Notes: a model not told the origin generated them from the letters alone. DNA of 34,591 bases from Solidesulfovibrio sp. (GCF_029978005.1 NZ_JARKOZ010000111.1:1-34591), one strand, 5' to 3'. Shown: positions 1-7,594, counted from the first letter of the stretch. Program-made: numbers and translations.

Positions 1-88
1 CGCCCGGCCCAATTTCCCGACCACAACGACTGACGCCCCGCCGCCCGTCGTTCCCGCCCCCCCACCCCTCCGCCCAGTCGGGGAGGGT

Positions 89-113
89 CCGGGAGGAGGT
101 CACCCCCTCCCGG
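89..113 (-). terminator. GC-rich hairpin downstream of the receiver-Lon gene
   Basis: Perfect 8-bp arms CCGGGAGG / CCTCCCGG surround a 9-nt loop, about 60 bases past the stop codon of the minus-strand Lon hybrid. No T-run follows on the minus strand, so this is a candidate terminator or 3' stabilising hairpin. Nothing else is recognisable in positions 1-173. Confidence 0.35.
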
Positions 114-173
114 CCGCCGGAGGCATTCTTCTTTTCCTCTCCCCGCCTCGCCTCTCTCTCCCCCGCTTCTCCA

Positions 174-2198
174 TTATCGCAACACCAGCCGGGCCGCCTC
201 CAGCACGTCTCCGACCGTCACGACGTTCAGGCCTTCCAGCACGTCCGCCGGCAGGGCCGCGACGGCGTCGGCGTTGGCCTGGGGTACGAGGACGGTGGTG
301 ATGCCGGCGCGTCTGGCGGCCAGGCATTTTTCGCGGATGCCGGCCACGGGCAGGAGGCGTCCCGAGAGGGTGATTTCGCCGGTGGCGGCGGTGTCGCAGC
401 GGACCGGCCGGTTGGCGAGGAGCGAGAGCAGGGCGCAGAAGATGGTGACTCCGGCCGAGGGGCCGTCCTTGGTGACGGCGGCCGAGGGGAAGTGGACGTG
501 GATGTCGGTTTTCTCGAAAAATCCCGGGTCCACGCCGAGTTCGCCGGCCCGGCTGCGGATGAGGCTCAGCGCCGCCTGGGCCGATTCGCGCAGGATGTCG
601 CCGAGGGAGCCGGTGAGGAGCAGTTGTCCCGAGCCCGGCATGCGGGCGGTTTCGACGAAGAGGATTTCGCCGCCGTGCTGGCCGACGACGAGGCCGGTGA
701 CCACGCCCACGCGGTCGCCGGCTTCGGCGGCCTCGCGGGTGTAGCGCCGGGGGCCGAGGAGGTTCGGGATATCGGGCGCGTCCACGTTGGTCGGGGCGGT
801 TACGGCGTCGTCGTAGGCCAGGCGGGCGAGGCGGCGGCAGGCCGAGCCCACGGCCCGGGAGAGGCCGCGCAGGCCCGATTCGCGGGTGTAGTCGTCGATG
901 ATGCGACCGAGCGCCGCGTCGGTGAAGGAGACGGCCTCCGGGGAAAGGCCGTTTTCGCGCAGGTGCCGGGGGAGAAGGAATTCCCGGGCGATGTCGCGCT
1001 TTTCGCGGTCGGTGTAGCCGGGGAACTCCAGGATTTCCAGGCGGTCGAGGAGCGGGCCGGGCAGTCGCGAGACGTCGTTGGCCGTGCCGATGAACATGAT
1101 GCGCGACAGGTCGAAGGGGATTTCCAGGTAGTTGTCGGAAAAGCGGGCGTTTTGCTCGGGGTCGAGGATCTCGAGCAGGGCGGCGGCGGCGTCGCCGCGA
1201 AACTCCGCGCCGATCTTGTCGATTTCGTCCAGCATGAAGACCGGGTTGGCCACGCCGACGCGGGAGAGCTCCTTGAGGATGCGCCCGGGCATGGAGCCAA
1301 CGTAGGTGCGGCGGTGGCCGCGCAGTTCGGCCTCGTCGCGAAGGCCGGCCACGGACAGGCGCACGAATTCGCGCCCCAGCGCCTCGGCCACGGCCAGGCC
1401 CACGGAGGTCTTGCCCACGCCCGGCGGGCCGGAGAAGCACAGGACCGGCCCGCGCCCCGGCGAGGCGGAAAGCCGGGCCTCCAGGACCTCGGCCACGGTC
1501 TTCTTGAGCTCCACGAGGTTGACGGGCTTGCCCAGGTAATGGGCCGCGCCGGCGCGCAGGGCCTCGACGGCCGTGCCGACAGTGGCGAAGCCCGTGACCA
1601 TGACCACGGCCGCGTCCGGGGCGGCCCGGCGCAGGCGACGCAGAAGCTCCATGCCGTCCAGGCGTTCCATTTTGAGATCCGTGACCACCACGTCGGCGGG
1701 AAAGCCCGAGGCCAGCACGTCCAGGGCTTCCAGGCCGTCGCCGGCCGTGCGCACCTCGTAGCCTTCCTTGCCGAGCACGTAGGCCATGTTGGTCCGGGCG
1801 ATCTCCTCGTCGTCGACCACGAGGAGCTTCGGCTTGGCCGCGCCGCGAAGAGCCCGGGCGGCCAGGAATTCCAGGATGCGTTCCTTGACCGCGGCCAGGC
1901 CCCGGTGGCGGGCGTCGAGGACCTCCCGGGCGCGGCGCAGGTCGAGGGTGTCGCGGGTGCAGTTGTTCCAGGGGAGCTTCAGTAAAAATTCCAGGTAATT
2001 GATGCCCACGGCGTATTCGGCCACGGCCGGGTCCGTGGTTTCGAGCTTGGCCAGTTCGCGCGCGGCGGCGTCGGCGGCCTGGGGCGGGAGCCGGGCCGCT
2101 TCCACGGCGCGGGCGAGGATTTCCAGCACGCCGGCGGCGCTCCCGGATTCCGGGGGAGCCTGCGTCGGGACCTGTCTGGGCTTGCTGCCGAAGAACAT
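174..2198 (-). CDS. Hybrid response regulator / Lon-type ATP-dependent protease
   Basis: A 674-aa cytoplasmic AAA+ serine protease of the Lon family with a receiver domain inserted in it. Residues about 40-118 match the segment of Lon just before the ATPase (ELAKL...LPWN...ILEFLAARA). Residues about 123-240 are a CheY-like receiver with acidic pair D129/D130, phospho-acceptor D174, T202 and K234. Lon then resumes with Walker A GPPGVGKT (257-264), Walker B FMLDEID (331-337), sensor-2 region GLRGL, and a protease domain with catalytic S581 (KDGPSAG) and K624, 43 residues apart as in classical Lon. The large N-terminal substrate-binding domain of classical Lon (roughly 200 residues) is missing. 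The start is supported by AAGGAG 8 nt upstream. It diverges from the USP/TSUP operon across a gap with operator-like dyads. I infer proteolysis gated by phosphorylation; no partner kinase lies in the window. Confidence 0.95.
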   Translation of the reverse strand: MFFGSKPRQVPTQAPPESGSAAGVLEILARAVEAARLPPQAADAAARELAKLETTDPAVAEYAVGINYLEFLLKLPWNNCTRDTLDLRRAREVLDARHRGLAAVKERILEFLAARALRGAAKPKLLVVDDEEIARTNMAYVLGKEGYEVRTAGDGLEALDVLASGFPADVVVTDLKMERLDGMELLRRLRRAAPDAAVVMVTGFATVGTAVEALRAGAAHYLGKPVNLVELKKTVAEVLEARLSASPGRGPVLCFSGPPGVGKTSVGLAVAEALGREFVRLSVAGLRDEAELRGHRRTYVGSMPGRILKELSRVGVANPVFMLDEIDKIGAEFRGDAAAALLEILDPEQNARFSDNYLEIPFDLSRIMFIGTANDVSRLPGPLLDRLEILEFPGYTDREKRDIAREFLLPRHLRENGLSPEAVSFTDAALGRIIDDYTRESGLRGLSRAVGSACRRLARLAYDDAVTAPTNVDAPDIPNLLGPRRYTREAAEAGDRVGVVTGLVVGQHGGEILFVETARMPGSGQLLLTGSLGDILRESAQAALSLIRSRAGELGVDPGFFEKTDIHVHFPSAAVTKDGPSAGVTIFCALLSLLANRPVRCDTAATGEITLSGRLLPVAGIREKCLAARRAGITTVLVPQANADAVAALPADVLEGLNVVTVGDVLEAARLVLR

Positions 2199-2227
2199 GG
2201 CGATTCTCCTTGATCCTGGCGGGTGGG

Positions 2228-2244
2228 GGCCAATCTAGCGCCAA
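2228..2244 (-). promoter_or_regulatory. Weak sigma-54-like element for the receiver-Lon gene
   Basis: On the minus strand TGGCGCTAGATTGGC has the GG and GC doublets 10 bases apart, as sigma-54 promoters require, but the -12 element reads TGGC rather than TTGC. It lies about 30-45 bases upstream of the start codon. It is suggestive only because the opposite gene has a much better sigma-54 promoter. Confidence 0.2.
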
Positions 2245-2291
2245 ATGAGGGCCGTGGGCAAACGAGCCGCGCCACGGGCGAGCGAAACCAT

Positions 2292-2415
2292 GTTGCGAAT
2301 TGCAACGTGTCAAAACCCATGTTGCGATCTGAAACAGCGTTTTGCACGGGAACGGAATTCCCGCTTCCAAGGGGCTTTTGGAAGTTCCGAGCTGCTGCCT
2401 GTTGCAAATCGCAAT
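2292..2415. promoter_or_regulatory. Three TGTTGC-N5-GCAAY dyads in the divergent gap (candidate enhancer sites)
   Basis: GTTGC-GAATT-GCAAC at 2292-2306, GTTGC-GATCT-GAAAC at 2321-2335 and GTTGC-AAATC-GCAAT at 2401-2415 are variants of one dyad. The first two sit in a direct repeat (CCATGTTGCGA) with a 30-bp period, close to three helical turns. They lie about 80-200 bases upstream of the -24/-12 promoter, the usual distance for activator sites of sigma-54 enhancer-binding proteins. The gap 2199-2556 contains no convincing gene. Confidence 0.5.
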
Positions 2416-2494
2416 ACTGACTGAGTGGCCAGTCGGTTTTTCAACTTCAACACAATTCTAAGCAATTCCAGCAGGAAAGAACTTTTTCTCAGCC

Positions 2495-2510
2495 TGGCAC
2501 GCAATTTGTT
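2495..2510 (+). promoter_or_regulatory. Sigma-54 (-24/-12) promoter of the USP/TSUP operon
   Basis: TGGCACG-CAAT-TTGTT matches the consensus TGGCACG-N4-TTGCW at all but the last C, with correct spacing. Transcription would begin near 2521, about 36 bases before the first start codon. The three upstream dyads support activator-dependent control of the operon. Confidence 0.65.
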
Positions 2511-2556
2511 TTGGCAGGGTCAAATCGGGCCGCAGGTCCCGAAGCGAGGAGAAAGG

Positions 2557-3351
2557 ATGCTCGACGCGACACGACGCGACACCCCCGAGACGCCCACGGC
2601 GCGGCCCCATCAGGTGCTGGTGGTCGTGCGCGGCGCGAGCGCCGGCCGGGCCCTTGGCGACTACGCCCTGGGCGTGGCCGAGCGGCTCGGGCTGGGGGTG
2701 CTGGCGGCCTACGTCGACACCCTGCCCCGCTACGGGGACCGGCTTTCCCGCCGCGAGCGCTTCGCGGCCGGCGTGGCCGGCGACGCGGCGGCGTTCGGGG
2801 AGAACGCCGCCGCGCGCGGCATCGGGTTCGAGCATGTCACGGCCTCGGGCAAGGCGTCCGAGGCCGTGCTGGCGATCGTGCACGGCGGCCGGCGCATCGA
2901 CTTCGTGGTGCTTGACCCGGCCATCGGCATCGAGGAGGTGGCCCGGCGTTCGCCCGTGCCCGTGTTCGGCCTGCGCGTGGCCGACGGGAAGGGCGGTCGC
3001 GGCCGTCGGATGCCGCAACAGCGAAACCCTGGGAGGTTGACCATGTCCGAGAGATCCCGCAAGCGCACCCTGGCCCGCACCGTGGTGTTCGGCGCGGCTG
3101 CCGTGGCCCTGTACGCCGCGGTCTTCACCCACTCCGACTTCATCGCCGACCTGTCGGCCAAGGGCGGCTTCTACGCCGTGGTGCCGGTCGTCACCGTGTT
3201 CCTGTTCTCGTACGTGCACGGCAGCTTCACCGGCGCGTTCTGGTCGGCGCTCGGCATCGAGGCCTCCAAGGGCGCGACCGCCGGCAAGCAGGCCACGGCC
3301 GGCGCGGCCAAGCGCAAGGACGGCCGGGCCGTGGCCCAGGTCAACGCGTAG
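2557..3351 (+). CDS. USP-like domain protein, open in frame into the next small membrane protein
   Basis: The reading frame starts at an ATG preceded by AGGAGAAAGG and runs 264 codons without a stop. Residues about 18-150 look like a divergent universal stress protein fold (VLVVVRG near the start, a helical ALGVAERLGLGVLAAYVDT segment, and a final SPVPVFGLRV strand like the usual PCPVLVV). I do not see the G-2x-G-9x-GS nucleotide loop. From residue 163 the frame passes directly into a second gene that has its own ribosome site and start at 3043. A stop codon for the shifted frame lies at 3038-3040, just before that start. The likeliest readings are therefore a single-base indel near the end of an independent USP-like gene, or a true fusion. 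It is first in the sigma-54 operon with the TSUP permease. Confidence 0.6.
   Translation: MLDATRRDTPETPTARPHQVLVVVRGASAGRALGDYALGVAERLGLGVLAAYVDTLPRYGDRLSRRERFAAGVAGDAAAFGENAAARGIGFEHVTASGKASEAVLAIVHGGRRIDFVVLDPAIGIEEVARRSPVPVFGLRVADGKGGRGRRMPQQRNPGRLTMSERSRKRTLARTVVFGAAAVALYAAVFTHSDFIADLSAKGGFYAVVPVVTVFLFSYVHGSFTGAFWSALGIEASKGATAGKQATAGAAKRKDGRAVAQVNA
3043..3351 (+). CDS. Small two-helix membrane protein upstream of the TSUP permease
   Basis: A 102-aa protein with a basic N-terminus (MSERSRKRTLART) and two predicted membrane segments, about residues 12-30 and 46-70, followed by an Ala/Lys-rich cytoplasmic-looking tail. The ATG is preceded by GGGAGG 7 nt upstream, the best argument that it is translated on its own even though it is in frame with the upstream USP-like sequence. 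It lies 32 bases before the TSUP permease, so an accessory subunit of that permease is a reasonable inference. I do not recognise a named family. Confidence 0.65.
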   Translation: MSERSRKRTLARTVVFGAAAVALYAAVFTHSDFIADLSAKGGFYAVVPVVTVFLFSYVHGSFTGAFWSALGIEASKGATAGKQATAGAAKRKDGRAVAQVNA

Positions 3352-3383
3352 CAGTTCAAGCCACTTTTCCGGGAGGATACGAC

Positions 3384-4427
3384 ATGCACGGCGCCGGCGA
3401 GATGATCACTTTCATCGACCTCAATCTGTATTCGATCGTTTTCCTGTTCCTGGTCGGCTTCATCGGCGGGCTGGTGAGCGGGTTCATCGGCTCCGGCGGA
3501 GCCTTCGTCCTGACCCCGGGCATGATGAGCCTGGGCGTCCCCGGCCCGGTGGCCGTGGCCAGCAACATGTGCCACAAGTTCCCCAAGGCCCTGGTCGGGT
3601 CCATCAAGCGTTACCGCTACGGCCAGGTGGACGTGAAGCTCGGCGTCATCATGGGCCTTTTCGCCGAGATCGGCGTCCAGGTCGGCATCATGGTGCAGAC
3701 CAAGATCCTGGAGAAATGGGGCGAGGCCGGCTCCAACCTGTACGTGAGCGTGGCCTTCGTGGCCGTGCTTTTGACCGTGGGCAGCTTCGTCATGCGCGAC
3801 GCCCTGCGCCTGGCCCGAAGCGGCGAATCCGACGGCAAGCCCACCAACCTGTGCAAGCGCCTGCAGGCCATCGAGCTGTGGCCCATGCTGACCTTCAAGC
3901 GGGCGGGCGTGCGCATCTCCCTGTGGTTCCTCGTCCCGGTGGCCATCGCCACGGGCATGCTGGCCGCCACCATCGCCGTGGGCGGCTTCATCGGCGTGCC
4001 GGGCCTCATGTACGTCATCGGCGTCACGAGCATCGTGGCCTCGGCCACGGAGCTGGTCATCGCCTTCGTCATGGGCCTCGGCGGCACGCTCATCTGGGCC
4101 TACTACGGCATGGTGGACATCCGGCTGACGCTCATCATCCTGGGCGGCTCGCTCTTCGGCGTGCAGCTCGGGGCCATCGGCACCACCTACGTCAAGGAAT
4201 ACATGATCAAGATGGTCATGGCCGTGATCATGCTCATCGTGGCGCTCAGCCGCTTCCTGGCCATGCCCAAGTACCTGGACAAGCTCTCGCTGACCAGCTT
4301 CGGCGACGCCACGGTGTCCGTGCTGTCCCAGACGAGCTTCGCCGTCATGGTCGTGGCCCTGCTCGTGGGCGCGGGCATCATCCTGGCCTCCATGTTCAAG
4401 GCCCGCCGCCTGGAAAACCAGGCGTAG
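3384..4427 (+). CDS. TSUP / TauE-SafE family permease
   Basis: A 347-aa inner-membrane protein with about eight hydrophobic segments in two related halves. The first has the family's glycine-rich motif (FIGGLVSGFIGSGGAFVLTPGMM, residues about 20-45). The second repeats the pattern near residues 195-240 (GGFIGVPGLMYVIGVTS...). The family moves sulfite, sulfonates and other small sulfur-containing or organic anions, and in sulfate reducers members have been suggested as sulfate carriers; the substrate here cannot be read from sequence. The start has GGGAGG 8 nt upstream. It sits between stress proteins in an operon behind a sigma-54 promoter, which suggests conditional, activator-driven expression. 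Confidence 0.9.
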   Translation: MHGAGEMITFIDLNLYSIVFLFLVGFIGGLVSGFIGSGGAFVLTPGMMSLGVPGPVAVASNMCHKFPKALVGSIKRYRYGQVDVKLGVIMGLFAEIGVQVGIMVQTKILEKWGEAGSNLYVSVAFVAVLLTVGSFVMRDALRLARSGESDGKPTNLCKRLQAIELWPMLTFKRAGVRISLWFLVPVAIATGMLAATIAVGGFIGVPGLMYVIGVTSIVASATELVIAFVMGLGGTLIWAYYGMVDIRLTLIILGGSLFGVQLGAIGTTYVKEYMIKMVMAVIMLIVALSRFLAMPKYLDKLSLTSFGDATVSVLSQTSFAVMVVALLVGAGIILASMFKARRLENQA

Positions 4428-4432
4428 GGCGA

Positions 4433-4464
4433 CGCCGGGAAAATACGCCCGTATTTTCCCGGCG
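4433..4464 (+). terminator. Perfect 15-bp hairpin between the permease and the tandem USP gene
   Basis: CGCCGGGAAAATACG (4433-4447) and its exact complement (4450-4464) are separated by two bases, beginning 5 bases past the permease stop codon. There is no T-run. It could be a leaky terminator, a processing site or a 3' stabiliser that sets different levels for the permease and the downstream USP gene. Confidence 0.5.
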
Positions 4465-4537
4465 CGCACCGATTTCCGGCTCGGCTGGAAGGCGCTTTCA
4501 ACAACATGCGGCAACGCGACAAGACGCAGGAACCGGC

Positions 4538-5434
4538 ATGATCGTGCATCGCCCCAAGACCCTCGTCGTCGGCCTCGACGGCTCCCCGGCCTCCCGGGGG
4601 GCCTTCGAGCAGGCCATGGTCCTGGCCGGGACGTTGCGGGCGCGGCTGGTGGCCGTGGCCGTGGCCCCGGGACTCGGCGGCCTGGAACGCATCGGCAGCG
4701 AGGACGAGCGCCGGCAGTTAGCGCGTCCCTTCGAGCAGGCCCTGGCCGACGCGGCCGAGGCCGCGGCCAGGGCCGGGCTGCCGCTCAAAAAGATCCTGGA
4801 GCACGGCGAGGCCCACGAACGCCTGGTGGACGCGGCCGAGGCCGAGGAAGCGAGCCTGGTGGTCATCGGCGACGCCCGGCGCACCTACATGGAGCGGGTG
4901 CTGCTCGGGCGCAACGTGGCCAAGGTCATCGGCTACAGCCCCTGCGACGTGCTGGTCGTGCCCGAGGGGGCCAAGCTCGACTTCAAGCGGGTGGTGGCGG
5001 CCGTGGACGGCTCGCGCCAGAGCCTGGCCGCCGCCGGCCGAGCCATCGGCCTGTGCGCCGCCTACGCCGGCGACCTGGACGTGCTGGCCGTGGTGGACGT
5101 GCCCGTGGACCGCAACCTCATCTACGGCATCTACGAGGACATCAAGCGCCGGGCGCTGGTGGCCATAAACGCCGTGGTCAAGGCGGCCCAGGCCCGCGAC
5201 GTCAAGGCCCTGGCCACGGTGCTCGAAGGCCCGCCCTATCGGGCCATCGCCGGGTTCGCCGCCGAGATCGGGGCCGGCTGCCTGGTGCTCGGCTCCTACG
5301 GCAAAAGCGGCCTGCGCCGGCTCATGCTCGGCAGCGTGGCCGAGCGCGTGCTGGCCCTGGCCTCCTGCCCGGTGCTGGCGGTCAAGGCCGAACCCGGCGA
5401 TCCCGACGCGGTGGCCGGCGAAGGCGACACCTGA
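4538..5434 (+). CDS. Tandem universal stress protein (two UspA domains)
   Basis: A 298-aa cytoplasmic protein made of two USP domains. Domain 1 is residues about 5-145 (KTLVVGLDGS ... SPCDVLVVP). Domain 2 is about 150-285 (KRVVAAVDGS ... SCPVLAVK). Domain 2 keeps the ATP-binding loop (GSYGKSGLRRLMLGSVAE), whereas the corresponding loop of domain 1 (GDARRTYMERVLLGRN) is degenerate, so one nucleotide site per chain is expected. The start ATG is chosen because the family N-terminus begins there, with AGGAA about 6 nt upstream. It follows the TSUP permease by 110 bases that contain a perfect hairpin. The role is inferred as stress or energy-state sensing tied to the permease. Confidence 0.9.
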   Translation: MIVHRPKTLVVGLDGSPASRGAFEQAMVLAGTLRARLVAVAVAPGLGGLERIGSEDERRQLARPFEQALADAAEAAARAGLPLKKILEHGEAHERLVDAAEAEEASLVVIGDARRTYMERVLLGRNVAKVIGYSPCDVLVVPEGAKLDFKRVVAAVDGSRQSLAAAGRAIGLCAAYAGDLDVLAVVDVPVDRNLIYGIYEDIKRRALVAINAVVKAAQARDVKALATVLEGPPYRAIAGFAAEIGAGCLVLGSYGKSGLRRLMLGSVAERVLALASCPVLAVKAEPGDPDAVAGEGDT

Positions 5435-5458
5435 ACCCTTTTTCCCCTGGAGGACGCC

Positions 5459-5752
5459 ATGGACATGCGGTGGGCATTTACCGAATTCCTGTTTGCTTTC
5501 TGCCTTGTGGTGCTTGCCGATCGCGTTTACGGCGTCTTCGGCCGCATCGGCGCGGCGCTCGGGCTTTCCCGGCCCCTGGCCGCCGCCGGCGACGCCCTGG
5601 CGGCCGCCTCTCCCGGCGACTGGTACGTGTTTTTTTCCCGCGACGCGGTCACCGGCCACCCCACGATCACGGAATTGCCGGCCTCCTCCACGGGCCGGCC
5701 GGCCGCGCCCCGGCCCAGGCGCGACGCCAGGCCCCGGCTGCACGCCCGCTAG
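5459..5752 (+). CDS. Small membrane protein of unknown function
   Basis: A 97-aa protein with one N-terminal hydrophobic helix (residues about 5-20, FTEFLFAFCLVVLADRVYG), a middle segment with an aromatic stretch (DWYVFFSRDAV) and an Arg/Pro-rich tail. TGGAGG lies 6 nt before the ATG. It follows the tandem USP gene by 24 bases and is probably the last gene of the operon. I recognise no family. Confidence 0.65.
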   Translation: MDMRWAFTEFLFAFCLVVLADRVYGVFGRIGAALGLSRPLAAAGDALAAASPGDWYVFFSRDAVTGHPTITELPASSTGRPAAPRPRRDARPRLHAR

Positions 5753-5846
5753 CCTGGAGTCCGTGAAACAACACATCGGAATTTAAGGGAAATACCATCA
5801 AGCGCGAAACGAGCCCGGCCACCGCACGCCAGCCCAAGGACAGCCC

Positions 5847-6299
5847 ATGCGCACGCCCCTCGACCTTTCCACCCCCATGACGGCCAAGGACGCGGCCGAT
5901 CCCCGTCGCCGCGCCGCCCTGCTCGCCCGCTTCGGCGAGAAGGCCCTGCACCTCTGGTGCGAGGCCATACACCCCCAGCGCCTCACCGCCCCCACGGCCA
6001 TCGGCACGGCCCGGGACGCGGCCGGCAGCCGCGCCTCGGTGGCGCTCGGCATTTTCGGCGAGACCATCGTGCAGACGGATTTCGACGCCGAGGGCTGCCC
6101 GGCGGTGAAGATCGCGGCCGCGGCCGCCGCCCATTGGGCCCTGGGCAGGACCCTGGACGAGGCCGCCGCCATGGACGAGCAGGCCATCCGCGCCACCCTC
6201 GGAGCCTTCCCGAACGAGGCCGGGGAGCACGCCAGCCTGGCCGCGGCCGCCGTGCGCGAGGCCGTGGTCCAGTGGAGGCTGTCGACCAAACCGCACTGA
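5847..6299 (+). CDS. Degenerate NifU/IscU-like iron-sulfur scaffold protein
   Basis: A 150-aa protein. From about residue 58 it follows the NifU N-terminal fold: ...AEGCPAVKIAAAAAAHWALGRT, then LDEAAAMDEQAIRATLGAFPNEAGEHASLAAAAVREAV, which matches the family pattern of a GC motif, an A-x-G-R-T-L-D-E-A segment, LG-x-P and an H-x-x-LA-x-x-A-x-x-x-A helix. Of the three cluster-ligand cysteines of true scaffolds only the central one (GCP) remains. The C-terminal HC is HA and the N-terminal DNP/CGD region is not recognisable. It may bind rather than assemble a cluster, or have another role. AAGGA lies 7 nt before the ATG. It is followed by a strong hairpin. Confidence 0.7.
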   Translation: MRTPLDLSTPMTAKDAADPRRRAALLARFGEKALHLWCEAIHPQRLTAPTAIGTARDAAGSRASVALGIFGETIVQTDFDAEGCPAVKIAAAAAAHWALGRTLDEAAAMDEQAIRATLGAFPNEAGEHASLAAAAVREAVVQWRLSTKPH

Positions 6300-6389
6300 T
6301 GCCGCCTTTGTGCAAAGCGGGACACGGCGCGCTCCGAGGCGTTGCGGCCGCCCCTCGCCGCAGCGCCGCCCCCAAGCCGCGCCGGCATG

Positions 6390-6430
6390 AAGGGGGCCGG
6401 GAACCGGACCGCCCGGTTTCCCGGCCCCTT
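6390..6430 (+). terminator. Long GC-rich hairpin after the NifU-like gene
   Basis: AAGGGGGCCGGGAACCGG and CCCGGTTTCCCGGCCCCTT are near-perfect complements (about 17 pairs, one bulge) around a short loop, 90 bases past the stop codon. There is no clear U-tail. Confidence 0.5.
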
Positions 6431-6550
6431 CGCGCCAAGCCAGCCACGGCCGCCCTGACCGGAAGCAAGCCCACGCCGTCCAAAGCGCCTGTCCGCCCGC
6501 ACCCATCCAAAGCTTAATTTGATATTGATTTTCAAAACCAACATGGCTAT

Positions 6551-7594
6551 ATGGTTCCCCTGCCCCTGGCAAATTCCCTCCGGCGGTGCCACATGCCTTG
6601 GTTTTCTGGAGTACGGGAGACGTTTTTTTTGACTTTCCTGTACAGCGCTGTCTTTTTTTTGGCACTCATTCTCTGGAATATTTTCTCGTTACGTCGAGAC
6701 AATATTCATATCAACCAATGTGCAAGTAAAATTGTCTCCCTGTCGACCACAGATGCCGAGACTGCGTTTCTGATGCTGCGCTTCGTCACGGATCTTACGA
6801 CATCAGCGGTGGGGCTCGCCGGGTTTTACGAAAATCTCACCAAACACGGCTGGACAGGGGCGTTCTATGGGGCGCTTCCGTTCAACCTCATCCCTCCCAG
6901 CGTCGTATTGCGCCATGGCATAGCGTACACGGGCCCATGCGGGGCCAAGTCGAAGCTCTTGCTCGCCCTTCTCAGGGCCGCCGGCATCAAGGCCAGGGAA
7001 TTGAATCTGATCGGCGAAGACGGCGTGCCATACCATACGCTGGTGGAAGCCACCATTAAAGGGACAGACACGCCTCTCGATCCGACTTTCGGCCTCCATT
7101 TTGCGGACGCAAAAGGCCAATTCATCCGAACAATGGAAATAAAATACAATTATGACAGCTACCGGGACTACATAGCAAAGAGATTCCCGACCTACCCCCT
7201 CGACAGGTACACGTACGCCAACGCCATCCATTGTTCCGTCCACGATGTCGCCATCGCCCTGCTCCGAATGCTGCGAATCGTATCCAAGGACTATTCGAAC
7301 ATCCAAAGTATCGACAAATTCCTCGGAAGAATCATCCCAGGCCGCCTCCTCGATCGTGATTTCCCGCTGGCAGCGCTCTCGTCCAAGCCCAGGCATTCCT
7401 TTCTCGCCGTTTCAGCCGTTTGCTTTGCGCTGTGCCTCTCCATGGCCGTGCTTGCCGTACCGCCCAAACCCGACGCCTGGAGCAGCGGCGTCCCTCTTGA
7501 CGTGCGGAAAAGCTCGGGGCCCCTTCCTTCCAGGCCCGACGCCTCGCCCCTTCCCGGGCGCGGCGGCCCGCCCCGGACGCCCGCGTCGTCATGA
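6551..7594 (+). CDS. Membrane-anchored transglutaminase-like cysteine protease
   Basis: A protein of up to 347 aa with an N-terminal membrane helix (residues about 24-42), a transglutaminase-core domain and a second hydrophobic segment near 292-312 before a Pro-rich tail. The predicted triad is C130 (YTGPCGAKS), H162 (YHTLVEA) and D177 (LDPTFG), in the order and spacing of transglutaminase-like proteases. Hits of this kind often act on peptides or in polymer export, but no substrate is suggested here. The start is uncertain: the first ATG has no ribosome site, and Met-15 at 6593 has only a weak GGCGG. Base composition is clearly more AT-rich than its neighbours, suggesting transfer. Confidence 0.7.
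   Translation: MVPLPLANSLRRCHMPWFSGVRETFFLTFLYSAVFFLALILWNIFSLRRDNIHINQCASKIVSLSTTDAETAFLMLRFVTDLTTSAVGLAGFYENLTKHGWTGAFYGALPFNLIPPSVVLRHGIAYTGPCGAKSKLLLALLRAAGIKARELNLIGEDGVPYHTLVEATIKGTDTPLDPTFGLHFADAKGQFIRTMEIKYNYDSYRDYIAKRFPTYPLDRYTYANAIHCSVHDVAIALLRMLRIVSKDYSNIQSIDKFLGRIIPGRLLDRDFPLAALSSKPRHSFLAVSAVCFALCLSMAVLAVPPKPDAWSSGVPLDVRKSSGPLPSRPDASPLPGRGGPPRTPASS

Noticed and set aside
100-2370. Long minus-strand frame (over 750 codons) and several plus-strand frames across the Lon hybrid
   Set aside because: They are Arg/Pro/Gly-rich translations of GC-rich DNA in the wrong frame, without ribosome sites or family motifs; the receiver-Lon frame explains the region.
3171-4514. Minus-strand frame of 447 codons rich in His, Asp and Gly
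   Set aside because: Antisense of the TSUP permease; the His/Asp content is the mirror of hydrophobic codons.
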